DNA of 64,000 nt from CAXBBB01 sp963841855. GTDB taxonomy: Bacteria; Bacteroidota; Rhodothermia; Rhodothermales; BA12. The translations under genes and the position numbers were made by a program. Under the pieces are notes generated by a model. The model made no database searches. It saw nothing but the letters and a program-made list of their open reading frames with translations, and was not told where the DNA came from. Each line of letters starts with the position of its first letter. Position 1 is the stretch's first letter. Shown piece after piece: positions 17,504 to 27,912 of the stretch. The stretch lies in NCBI GenBank assembly GCA_963841855.1, contig CAWJEJ010000005.1, positions 248,001 through 312,000 of the forward strand, given 5' to 3'.

Positions 17504-18211
17504 TCACAGCGTGGCCCGGCGCAGGATGCTGCCCAGGCGCTCGTGATCGTCGCGGAGCAGGCGGCTCAGCGTTTGAGCGGCGGCAACGAGAATGGCTTCT
17601 TTGTCGCGCTGGAGCGAGTACACGTCGGCCTGGGCGCGAAGTGCGGCCACGAGCAGTTCGTCGACCGGCACGTTGGGATCGGGCGTCAGGGCGAGCGTGC
17701 GCAGGTAGTCGAACGGTGCGCCGAGTGAGCGCACGTCGTCAGGTCGGGCCAACCGGACGGGATGATGGATCGGCGCGGGGAACGGCGGGAGCGTCTGCCG
17801 CACCTGATCGCCTTGGGCGTGGCAGAGCAGTTGGGCGTAGAGCGTCGTCACGATCAGGCCGGGCACGTGCGGACGTTCGCTGGCAAGCTCTTCAGGCGTC
17901 AGACCGTAGGCGCGGATGCGGCGCGACGGGTCGAGGCTTCCGATGGCGACGTGGCTGACCAGGCCGAACAGCCGCGTTCCGCCCGGCCCGGCGATCTCGA
18001 CCCACGAGCCAAACGCGATGTCGGGCGCGCCCTCGTACACTTCGGCCTCGATGGACCGCGTCGACGAGGCGATGACTTCGGCAACCGGATCGCGCTTGGA
18101 TAGCGGTTTGGAAGGTGCCGCTTCGTCCCCAATCGAAGCCGACTTAGACAGCGCGTTTGCGGCGGCGGGCGCGTCGGATCGGGCGAACAGGTCTTCTGGG
18201 GCTTGGGACAT
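17504..18211 (-). CDS. HAS-barrel-like protein paired with NurA
   Basis: A 235-residue soluble protein encoded 12 bases downstream of nurA. After a disordered N-terminus, residues about 50-110 form a small beta barrel (AFGSWVEIAG, LFGLVSHVAIGS, RRIRAYGLT) that resembles the HAS-barrel found at the N-terminus of HerA helicases. The rest is helical with a conserved-looking DEVR/DYLRTLAL core. I chose ATG 18211; a TTG two codons upstream is less likely. The HerA-barrel relation is my reading of the pattern and the context, not a proven match. It may be the adaptor between NurA and a HerA ATPase encoded elsewhere. Confidence 0.6.
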   Translation of the reverse strand: MSQAPEDLFARSDAPAAANALSKSASIGDEAAPSKPLSKRDPVAEVIASSTRSIEAEVYEGAPDIAFGSWVEIAGPGGTRLFGLVSHVAIGSLDPSRRIRAYGLTPEELASERPHVPGLIVTTLYAQLLCHAQGDQVRQTLPPFPAPIHHPVRLARPDDVRSLGAPFDYLRTLALTPDPNVPVDELLVAALRAQADVYSLQRDKEAILVAAAQTLSRLLRDDHERLGSILRRATL

Positions 18212-18223
18212 CGGCAAGAGCGG

Positions 18224-19375
18224 TCAGGCAGCGGGAATGCGCTTCGCGGCCGATTTGCGCGACATCGCGTGCGGTCGTTCGCGCTCGATCAGCGTGTAGA
18301 ATACGTCGCGCTCTCTGGCCCTAATCACAGCGCGCTCGTGCGCTTCGGACAGGATCATCGGATAGCCCTCGCCCTTGTCGCATTCGGAAAGTAGGACGGC
18401 ATGAATCAGGTCGACCAGCGCCCTATCGTCGGCGACCCAGGCGGGCACCTCGACGCGTGCCACTTCCGGCGGCGACGTGCGCGTGGCCGGAACGTGGAGG
18501 TAGAAAAAGCGGATGCGGTCGTCTTCGTGGTACGTCGCCAGCACGTGCGAGAGCGAGCCAAACAGAGCCGACCGCTCGCCCGGCAGCAGCGTCTGCTCGA
18601 ACAGGTGCCGGTCGGTCATGCCGTCGAGCGTCTGGTCCAGCGCGGTCGCCACGCCGTTGCACTCGCCGCGCGCCAGCCGCAGCAGGTTGACGACTTCGGT
18701 CGACGCGGGCATCGACACGTACGAGGCGACGGGCACGCGGTCGGCTCTAAAACGGGCGAGCGTGTCGGCGTACATCTGCTCGAACGCCGACGCGTCGCCC
18801 TGACCTGATTGGCCTTTGAGCATCCAGCGGATCAGCGTGCCGTCGGCCAGCGCCACGAGCGGCCGCCCCACGACACCCGAGTCTTCGGCCGTCTGGAAGA
18901 GTGTTTCGAGTTCGAGTTGGTCGCGCATCGCCGAGACGAGTTCGGGGCGCGCCTGCTGCATCAAGGCTTCGAGCGCGTCCTGCACCATCTCCTTGTCGAA
19001 GCCCAAACGCGGGATGCTTTCGATCAGTGGCTGCTCCTGCGTTCCGTATTGAAACGCGACGCGCGACACGTTGAGCAGATAGCAGTGCGGCTCGCGATGC
19101 CGGTCGGGAAACACCTGCGAGCCGTCGGTCGCGACGACCGTGATCGGCGTCGGCCGGGCGGTCGGTGGGTGGGTGGCGTCGGGCGCTTCGTAGGGCAGAG
19201 CTACGAGCCATGTCCGAAAAGCGCGCGCCTCGTCGGCCAGTTTCTCCCACGTCCCGGAGCATTCGCCCAGCGCGTGCAGAGCGCGTTCGATGCGCAGGCC
19301 AAGCGCATCGCCGTCGGTCGACGAGTGCTCGGCGAACGAGGCGAGTTGGGGCGAAAGCTGGCTGAAATCGAGCAT
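18224..19375 (-). CDS. nurA: NurA-family nuclease
   Basis: A 383-residue nuclease of the NurA family. In archaea, NurA with HerA resects DNA double-strand breaks; bacterial versions are less studied. The RNase H-like core is visible: first metal-binding aspartate in VVATDGSQVFPDRH, the second element VALADGTLIRWMLKG, a long helical insert, and a C-terminal segment VEVPAWVADDRALVDLIHAVLLSE typical of the family. The ATG start is followed directly by conserved sequence. The HAS-barrel-like gene follows at 12 bases. No HerA ATPase is present in this window. Confidence 0.82.
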   Translation of the reverse strand: MLDFSQLSPQLASFAEHSSTDGDALGLRIERALHALGECSGTWEKLADEARAFRTWLVALPYEAPDATHPPTARPTPITVVATDGSQVFPDRHREPHCYLLNVSRVAFQYGTQEQPLIESIPRLGFDKEMVQDALEALMQQARPELVSAMRDQLELETLFQTAEDSGVVGRPLVALADGTLIRWMLKGQSGQGDASAFEQMYADTLARFRADRVPVASYVSMPASTEVVNLLRLARGECNGVATALDQTLDGMTDRHLFEQTLLPGERSALFGSLSHVLATYHEDDRIRFFYLHVPATRTSPPEVARVEVPAWVADDRALVDLIHAVLLSECDKGEGYPMILSEAHERAVIRARERDVFYTLIERERPHAMSRKSAAKRIPAA

Positions 19376-19436
19376 GGAGACCGGAGGTTGGCGCCAAACT
19401 CGTGCCCACCGGGTGACAACCCGGCGTCAGGTGCGC

Positions 19437-19766
19437 TTACTCGCCGTCGGGGACGACCGGAGCCGCGGGCACAGGCGCGGCGGGAGCCGGAGTCGTCTGC
19501 TCGGTGCGAACACCGTCGAGTACGTTCCTGTCGGTGTCGCGGTTGATGACGAAGCTGCTCAGGATGCACAGCAGCGCGAATACGGCGCCCATCCCCCAGG
19601 TGATCTTTTCGAGCGAGTCGGGCGCTTGGCGGGCTCCCAAGATCTGAGTCGTGCCGCCTGCGCCGATGCCCGAGAGACCACCGCCTTTGCCGCTCTGGAG
19701 CAGGATGACGAGGATGAGAACGATCGAGAGGAGCGCGAGGATCGCGACGAGGAGGCCGAACAGCAT
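19437..19766 (-). CDS. secG: Preprotein translocase subunit SecG
   Basis: Inner-membrane subunit of the SecYEG channel. Two membrane helices flank the conserved cytoplasmic loop LQSGKGGGLSGIGAGG followed by LGARQAPDSLEKITW. Start chosen at ATG 19766 (109 residues), because it begins directly with the first helix; an in-frame alternative start at 19796 would add ten polar residues. The C-terminal tail is Pro/Ala/Val-rich and dispensable in the family. Confidence 0.9.
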   Translation of the reverse strand: MLFGLLVAILALLSIVLILVILLQSGKGGGLSGIGAGGTTQILGARQAPDSLEKITWGMGAVFALLCILSSFVINRDTDRNVLDGVRTEQTTPAPAAPVPAAPVVPDGE

Positions 19767-19847
19767 GGAGCAGACGTTACGTGTGGAGCCGGGCAAGCTA
19801 CGAACGCAAGAGCGCTCTCTTCAAGCCGTAGCGCCTCCGTTCACCGA

Positions 19848-20477
19848 TTACTCCTCAGCCTCCACCTGCCTCGAACGGCTCTTCACGTGCGCATCCGCCA
19901 TGAGCAAACCGGCGACGGTCTTCATGTCACCCAGTTCGCCGCGCTGCGCCCTGGCGACAGCCTCGCCGAACGGCAAGCGAACCGGCTGGACTGCCTCTCC
20001 GTCGTCGAGACGCTGCGTGCCCGACTCCGTCAGTTCTTCGGCCAGGAAGAACCAGATGATCTCGCTGCTATAGCCGATGCCCGGAAAAAGCGGCCCAAGC
20101 GGCGTCAGTTTTCGCGCGGACAACCCCGTCTCCTCCATCAACTCGCGGTGCGCTGTCGTCTCGGGATTGTCGCCAGGATCGCGCTTTCCGGCAGGAAGCT
20201 CGAGAAAGGTGCGCCCCGTCGGGTAGCGGAACTGCCGCACCAGCAGCGTCGACCCGTCAGCAAAGAGTGGGACAACAGCAGCCGCTCCGGGATGCTTGAT
20301 CCACTCGCGGACCGATGTGGGGCCGGACGGCGTCTCGACTTGGTCGCGGAAGACGTGCAGCAGTTTGCCCTCGACCAGTTTGTCCGAAGAGAGCCCGGTT
20401 TCGCGCAGGTCGTCGGCGTGCGGATTTTCGGTCGACGCGAGAGAGTCGCCCTTGCCGGGAAGTTGAGAATCGGGCAT
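19848..20477 (-). CDS. nudF: NUDIX hydrolase, ADP-ribose pyrophosphatase-like
   Basis: A 209-residue NUDIX protein resembling ADP-sugar pyrophosphatases, which cut ADP-ribose to AMP and ribose 5-phosphate. Subfamily features are the upstream VVPLFADGSTLLVRQFRYP and the downstream LGPLFPGIGYSSE. The Nudix box reads G-x5-D-x7-RELMEETGL: the first glutamate is replaced by aspartate, while the metal-binding REL-x-EE part is intact. Three bases separate it from rsmE, so the two are probably one transcript in the order Omp85-rsmE-nudix. Confidence 0.82.
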   Translation of the reverse strand: MPDSQLPGKGDSLASTENPHADDLRETGLSSDKLVEGKLLHVFRDQVETPSGPTSVREWIKHPGAAAVVPLFADGSTLLVRQFRYPTGRTFLELPAGKRDPGDNPETTAHRELMEETGLSARKLTPLGPLFPGIGYSSEIIWFFLAEELTESGTQRLDDGEAVQPVRLPFGEAVARAQRGELGDMKTVAGLLMADAHVKSRSRQVEAEE

Positions 20478-20480
20478 AGG

Positions 20481-21194
20481 TTATGAGTCGGGGTGAAGGG
20501 CCATGGCGAGCGCGCAGGCGGCGACGGCAGCCGTTTCGGCGCGGAGCCGCCGGCGTCCTAGCAGAGCGATGCGGGCTCCGTCGCTAGTCAGGCGGGCTAT
20601 TTCGTTGTTGGTGAAACCGCCCTCGGGACCGATCATCAGCCCTATGGGCCGCGCGAAGTCGGAATGGGCGAGCAGTTCGGCCAGAGGCTGCGCTGCGGCC
20701 TCGTGGAGCAGCAGCCACTGCACGCCGGGATGCTTGTGGCAGAGATCAGCGAGCGCGCACTCGTGCACGACCGGCAGGCGGCAGCGCAAGCTTTGCTTCA
20801 TCGCCGCGATCAGCCGCGACTCCATTCGGTCCACTCGCGTTTTGCCCGGCGGCGTCCTGGCAGTCTGGAGTACGACCAGGTCGGTAGCACCCAACTCGAC
20901 CGCCTTCTCGACGGCGAACTCGAACCGGTCGCGCTTGGCCAGTGGGCTCATCGCCAGCCACAGCCCCATGCGGGGTTCGTTTACCTCGCGCTGAGTTTCG
21001 AGTACGCGGGCCCGTACCGCCTTTCCAGCGTCGATCAGTTCGCAGGCGTGCCACCCTCCTACTCCGTCGACGATCGTCAGCGCGTCGCCGGCGCCCATGC
21101 GTAGCACCTTGACCGCGTGACGCGCTTCGTCGCCGGGAAGCGTCACCTCGCTGCCATCGAACGCGTCAGGGGGAGCATAGAAAGTCGTCGTCAC
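20481..21194 (-). CDS. rsmE: 16S rRNA m3U1498 methyltransferase
   Basis: SPOUT-family methyltransferase that modifies U1498 of 16S rRNA. Motifs: N-terminal PUA-like part with GDEARHAVKVLRMGAGD, then EKAVELGATDLVVLQTART and the knot GLMIGPEGGFTNNEI...LGRRRLRAETAAVAA. I place the start at GTG 21194 (VTTTFYAP, 237 residues), matching the usual RsmE N-terminus; the frame stays open another 29 codons upstream, into the end of the Omp85 gene, and that part looks non-coding. Confidence 0.92.
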   Translation of the reverse strand: MTTTFYAPPDAFDGSEVTLPGDEARHAVKVLRMGAGDALTIVDGVGGWHACELIDAGKAVRARVLETQREVNEPRMGLWLAMSPLAKRDRFEFAVEKAVELGATDLVVLQTARTPPGKTRVDRMESRLIAAMKQSLRCRLPVVHECALADLCHKHPGVQWLLLHEAAAQPLAELLAHSDFARPIGLMIGPEGGFTNNEIARLTSDGARIALLGRRRLRAETAAVAACALAMALHPDS

Positions 21195-21213
21195 GAGACT
21201 GGCGATGGATCGG

Positions 21214-22986
21214 TTAAAGCCCGAAAGATAGCCCGACGTGCACCTGTCCGTCGGACAAACCGGACTCGCGCGAGGCGGCATAGCTGGCGTTCATCAGGCC
21301 TAGCGGCGTCTCGAACTGGATACCGCCACCGTAGCCCGGATAGAACCCCGAAAGGCGCGCGACTTCGGCTTGCGAGGTCGCCGGCTGGTCGAGCCACGCG
21401 GCGTCGAAGAATAGGTAGAGGTACGACGATCGGTCGAGCAGCAGCCGGGTTTCGCCGAGTATCCGGACGGCCTGGCGGGCCCGAAACCGGTCGTCCGGAT
21501 AGCCGCGTAGCGTGCGCGTGCCGCCCAGCCGGAAGAGTTCGCCGACTTCGTAGGCATCGCTCCGCAGCAGATAGCCTTCGCCTCCGGTCACGAGCACGAC
21601 GCGGTGGACGGGAGAGGCGAAGAGGCGAAGGCTTGCCGTTGCCCGGTCTTGCGTCGTTTGCTCGCGCCGCCTGCTCTCGACCTGGCCGGTTGCAAGCCCA
21701 AACGAGCGCCGCCGGTCGCCGCGTTCGACGCGCACTTCGGCCAGAAGGCCACTCCGCGGACTGACGCGCCGGTCGCGCCGGTCCGCCCGGAAGCCGCCCC
21801 CGACAAACGTCACGCTCGCCTGCGCGATCTGCTGCCTACCGCCGACGAGCCGCACGCCGCCGACGCCGGGTTTGGTCGTCTCCCTACTGACCGAGCCGAA
21901 CACCTGCCATGCGGGCGACCCATAGGTGAGTTCGGCGCGCAGACGCTGTGTACTCAGGGTCGAATCCTGCTGAATGCCGTCGAACCCGAACGCCACGCCG
22001 ACGGGCACCCAAGGCAGATAGGGCAACTCGGCCGACGCTTCGGCCCGGCTCGTGCGCCCGGGCTGCCGGTCGAGGCGCAGCAGGTAGCGGTGGCCAAGCC
22101 CGAACGGCGAAAGCAGCGACAGAAAGCCTGACCCGACGAGCGACGAACCACCACCCACGTCGGGTACGACGCCCAGCACCAGATCGAACGCGCCCGGACT
22201 TGGAGCCTGCGCATCGACGACGATCGAAGCCAAACGGCCGTCGCGTACTCGAAGCCGAACCGAATCGATCGAAGCGAACAGTCCACTGGCCTCCAGCCGC
22301 GCCCGCACCCGAGCCGGATCGTAGGCCGACAACGGCTCACCGACGCGGTACCCGATCAGTTTCTGAGCGACGGCCGAGCGCACGTCCGAGCCGCGGACCT
22401 GAATGCTGTCCAGCGTCAGCGCCGCTCCCAGATCCACGCTGAGGACGACCGACAGCGACGAATCGACGGGCAAAAGGTCGAGTCGGTCGATGCGGATCTG
22501 GGCTAGGGTGTACCCGTCGGCAACCAGCGCGCGCACCATGCGGCGAGCGTCATCGGCTAGGCGCGACGACAGGAAAGGGGTGCCGCTCTCGCTCTCGGCA
22601 TCGGCGAGCAAAACCGCAGCCTTCTCGGCGCCGATCCCTTCTATCCGGATAGCGCCAATATGCAATAACGGCCCCATTTCTACGACATAGCGCAGCATCT
22701 CGCCCTCCAGGCCGGCCTCGTTCTCCACAACCGTGCCGGGCACAAGATCAGCCGACACCACGCGCGCCAGTCCGTATCCCCGGGCGGCCAGCGTATCGCG
22801 GATCATTCGGCGCGCCGATGCCGAATCGGGCGGCATCCACCGGCCGCGCCACAGCGCGTCGCCGTCCGTCGCGACGACAACGACGGGAGCGCTGCCGGGA
22901 AGCGGCTGGCTCGGTTGCGCCTGAGCACTTGCCGGACGCTGGGGTATCAGCGCAATGACCAGAAGAGCGAGCAGGCGAATCGTCAT
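21214..22986 (-). CDS. Omp85-family outer-membrane protein (BamA/TamA-like)
   Basis: A 590-residue exported protein. ATG 22986 begins a clear signal peptide (MTIRLLALLVIALIPQRPAS); the frame is open far upstream into mutY but that part is not protein-like. The periplasmic half (about 25-300) contains POTRA-like repeats (LHIGAIRIEGIGAEKAAVLL, LTLDSIQVRGSDVRSAVAQK). The C-terminal half is a barrel with Omp85 hallmarks: RRDRRVSPRSG, the LGGTRTLRGYPDDRFRA stretch, and final strands ending GLSFGL. It is smaller than BamA (about 800), closer to TamA or a patatin-less Omp85. Role inferred: insertion or secretion of outer-membrane proteins. Confidence 0.82.
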   Translation of the reverse strand: MTIRLLALLVIALIPQRPASAQAQPSQPLPGSAPVVVVATDGDALWRGRWMPPDSASARRMIRDTLAARGYGLARVVSADLVPGTVVENEAGLEGEMLRYVVEMGPLLHIGAIRIEGIGAEKAAVLLADAESESGTPFLSSRLADDARRMVRALVADGYTLAQIRIDRLDLLPVDSSLSVVLSVDLGAALTLDSIQVRGSDVRSAVAQKLIGYRVGEPLSAYDPARVRARLEASGLFASIDSVRLRVRDGRLASIVVDAQAPSPGAFDLVLGVVPDVGGGSSLVGSGFLSLLSPFGLGHRYLLRLDRQPGRTSRAEASAELPYLPWVPVGVAFGFDGIQQDSTLSTQRLRAELTYGSPAWQVFGSVSRETTKPGVGGVRLVGGRQQIAQASVTFVGGGFRADRRDRRVSPRSGLLAEVRVERGDRRRSFGLATGQVESRRREQTTQDRATASLRLFASPVHRVVLVTGGEGYLLRSDAYEVGELFRLGGTRTLRGYPDDRFRARQAVRILGETRLLLDRSSYLYLFFDAAWLDQPATSQAEVARLSGFYPGYGGGIQFETPLGLMNASYAASRESGLSDGQVHVGLSFGL

Positions 22987-23133
22987 GGGTAGTCGGCGGA
23001 GCGCGTATAAAGTCTGCGAGCATCCGAATGGCACCGCAAAAGTAGTGCGGCCGATCGAAAGCAGGCAGAACCCGGCCTCGTCGCAAGGCGTCGATGCCGG
23101 ACGCCTTCCACAACGCCAGCCCTGTCGCCTCTC

Positions 23134-24252
23134 GTGCCGACTCCGACCGACCTCCCGCCGATTTCCGATTCGGTTCGCGCCGCTTTCCGTGACGATCTGA
23201 CCGCGTGGTACCACCGCGTCAAACGGGCAATGCCATGGCGCGAGTCGAGCGATCCCTACCGCATCTGGATCAGCGAGATCATGCTCCAGCAGACGCGCGT
23301 CGATCAGATGACGCCATACTACGAGCGGTTCGTCGCGGCTTTCCCGACGGTTGAAGCGCTCGCCAAAGCGCCCCAGGACGACGTACTCAAGACATGGGAG
23401 GGGCTGGGATACTACTCGCGGGCTCGCAATCTGCACCGCGCGGCCAAGCACGTCGCCAGTGCGCATGGAGGAATCGTACCGACCGACCATGCGACCTTTC
23501 TCACCCTACCCGGCGTCGGTCCGTATACAGCGGCGGCCGTTCAGTCGATCGCATTTGGAGGCAACTACGCCGTTTTGGACGGCAACGTGCTCCGCGTCTT
23601 GTCACGCGCGTTCGGTATCGGCGACCCGATCAACCGCCCTGCCGTTCGCACTCGCTTCCAGCGCATCGCCGACGCCCTGCTGTCCCCTGTCGATCCAGGC
23701 GACTACAACCAAGCCGTGATGGAGCTGGGGGCGACGGTGTGCACGCCCAAAAATCCCACATGCGGCACGTGTCCGCTGAGTTCGATCTGCGTCGCACGCG
23801 CTGAGAATCGCCAAGCCGAGTTGCCCTACAAAGAGCCCAAGAAGAAGCGTCCTCATCACCACGTTTCGGTCGCCGTTCTTACCAGAGCCGACGGGCGCTT
23901 CTTGATTCAGCGCCGCCCCACCACCGCCATGCTCGGCGGCCTGTGGGAGCTTCCGGGCGGCAAGCGAGAAGCCGGCGAAACCGACACCGCCGCCTGCACC
24001 CGCGAACTGCGTGAGGAACTCCATATCGGTGCTCAGGTCGGCGAGCGGCTGGCACAGGCGGAGCACGCCTACTCCCACTTCACCGTGACCGTCACCGCGT
24101 TCGCCTGCACGACCGACGACGAGCCGAACACCCCACTAGAAACGCGATGGATCCGGCTGGAGGAGCGCGACGCCTACGCCTTCCCTAAAGCTAACCACAA
24201 ACTGTTCGACCAGATCGAAGCGCGCCGCACGACGCCCGACTTGTTCGGATAG
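23134..24252 (+). CDS. mutY: A/G-specific adenine glycosylase
   Basis: Removes adenine opposite 8-oxoguanine. The 372-residue protein (GTG start) shows catalytic Glu48 in SEIMLQQTRVDQ, helix-hairpin-helix LPGVGPYTAAAVQSIAFG, catalytic Asp149 in LDGNVLRVLSR, and the 4Fe-4S loop C-x6-C-x2-C-x5-C (CTPKNPTCGTCPLSSIC). The C-terminal third is the Nudix-like 8-oxoG recognition domain, here with a complete Nudix box (G-x5-E-x7-RELREEL), whereas many MutY C-domains have lost it. Divergent from the Omp85 gene, 147 bases apart. Confidence 0.95.
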   Translation: MPTPTDLPPISDSVRAAFRDDLTAWYHRVKRAMPWRESSDPYRIWISEIMLQQTRVDQMTPYYERFVAAFPTVEALAKAPQDDVLKTWEGLGYYSRARNLHRAAKHVASAHGGIVPTDHATFLTLPGVGPYTAAAVQSIAFGGNYAVLDGNVLRVLSRAFGIGDPINRPAVRTRFQRIADALLSPVDPGDYNQAVMELGATVCTPKNPTCGTCPLSSICVARAENRQAELPYKEPKKKRPHHHVSVAVLTRADGRFLIQRRPTTAMLGGLWELPGGKREAGETDTAACTRELREELHIGAQVGERLAQAEHAYSHFTVTVTAFACTTDDEPNTPLETRWIRLEERDAYAFPKANHKLFDQIEARRTTPDLFG

Positions 24253-24751
24253 CCGAAGTCGCCAGCCAAGCGGACCACCCCGCCCTGGCGGGCACCCCAC
24301 CTCCGAAAGGAGGGGATGTCGCGTTTGTACTAAATACGGGAGCGCCGTTGCGGTTTAGGCAGAAGTAGCGGCCTGATCTCGGTCCGGCGATAAAGACGCA
24401 GAGTGGAGAGAGCGTAAAAGAGCCGTTCGTGTTTGAGCGAAGCGTCACAGACGCGAAGCGAGTTGAACGGGTCTAGAGAACGGAGCGCCGCCTCCGCCGG
24501 AGTGTCATCGGCACGGAGCGAGTCCAGCCTTGATCTTTTGCTCTCTTTTGCATCAAGGCGAAAGAAGGCCCCGCGCAGCGATCATAGCTAGAAGCAACGT
24601 GACCGAACCTGGCGCAAGATGCAACGAAACAGCGCAACGCTGGGTCAGCAAAAGGAACAGCCGCAACGGGCTCCCGTTCGCAAAACACGCCCCTCCGCGC
24701 GACTCGTCGACCTTTCGAGACGATCCGCGGCAGGCCGCATCCCCTTCCGAT
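24253..24751. other. 499-base intergenic region with repeats
   Basis: No convincing gene lies between mutY and the Fe-S carrier gene. It holds a double hairpin at 24274-24316, several GAGCGAAGC/GCGAAGCGAG-like words (about 24435-24465), and an imperfect palindrome around CTCTTTTGC...GCGAAAGAAG (24538-24568). The frame of the downstream gene stays open through the last 220 bases, but its translation there is Arg/Pro-rich and shows no domain. The mix looks like accumulated repeat fragments. Confidence 0.6.
24274..24316. repeat. Double-hairpin dispersed repeat (ACCACCCCG...GGAGGGGA family)
   Basis: Two adjacent hairpins: CCCGCC-CT-GGCGGG and ACCTCC-GAAA-GGAGGG, 22 bases after the mutY stop. The wording ACCACCCCG(...)ACCCC(T)CC..AAAGGAGGGGA is known as a recurring intergenic repeat in many Bacteroidota and other genomes. 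It may also terminate mutY transcription, though no U-tract follows. Confidence 0.65.
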
Positions 24752-25096
24752 ATGACCGCTACCGCACCTGCTCCCATTCAACTCTCCGGCCGCGCCGCCG
24801 AGGCCGTCCAGAAGATCATGACGACCAAAGACATTCCCGCTGGCTACGGCCTTCGCGTGGGAGTCAAAGGCGGTGGATGCTCGGGTATGAGCTACATCCT
24901 GGGCTTCGACAAACAGCGCGACCAGGACGCCGCCTACGAAATCGACGGGATCCCCGTCTACATGGACAAGCGCCACGGCCTCTACCTGATGGGCATCACG
25001 GTCGATTACCACGACGGGCTCAACGCGCGTGGCTTCACGTTCGAAAACCCCAACGCGACCGCCACGTGCGGCTGCGGGTCGAGCTTTTCGGCATGA
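24752..25096 (+). CDS. A-type iron-sulfur carrier (HesB/IscA/SufA/ErpA family)
   Basis: A 114-residue A-type carrier that passes Fe-S clusters to apoproteins. The three ligand cysteines are present: Cys43 in GGGCSGMSY and Cys106/Cys108 in the C-terminal TCGCGSSFS. The ATG at 24752 starts ten residues before the conserved fold, the normal position. Nearest partners in the window are sufE and a MIP18-family gene about 11 kb away, so the Suf genes are scattered. SufA versus ErpA cannot be settled from the sequence. Confidence 0.93.
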   Translation: MTATAPAPIQLSGRAAEAVQKIMTTKDIPAGYGLRVGVKGGGCSGMSYILGFDKQRDQDAAYEIDGIPVYMDKRHGLYLMGITVDYHDGLNARGFTFENPNATATCGCGSSFSA

Positions 25097-25265
25097 CGCC
25101 CTGAGCGGCGCTCTTTTTGCACTGCCGCCACACCCCTCCGCCGAGCGCGTTCTCTGCCCGCCCGACACTTTATTCTGACCTTTGGGCAGGCTCGTCCTGC
25201 CACGCCGCGACATCTCGCCCGCTTTCGAACGGCGCCGTCCGGCGACACCGCCATCCCCCTACTTC

Positions 25266-27842
<2,577 letters not shown>

Positions 27843-27860
27843 CGCTCGCTGCTCACAACG

Positions 27861-27898
27861 AGAAAGCCCGCCGGACCGAGTGTCCTGGCGGGCTTTCT
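27861..27898. terminator. Bidirectional intrinsic terminator after clpC
   Basis: Perfect 12-base arms AGAAAGCCCGCC (27861-27872) and GGCGGGCTTTCT (27887-27898), with a smaller GGAC/GTCC stem inside the loop. It sits 18 bases after the clpC stop and 14 bases before the end of the convergent hydrolase gene. The A/T-rich ends give a short U-tract in both directions. Confidence 0.9.
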
Positions 27899-27912
27899 GC
27901 TTTCTGTGCTGA

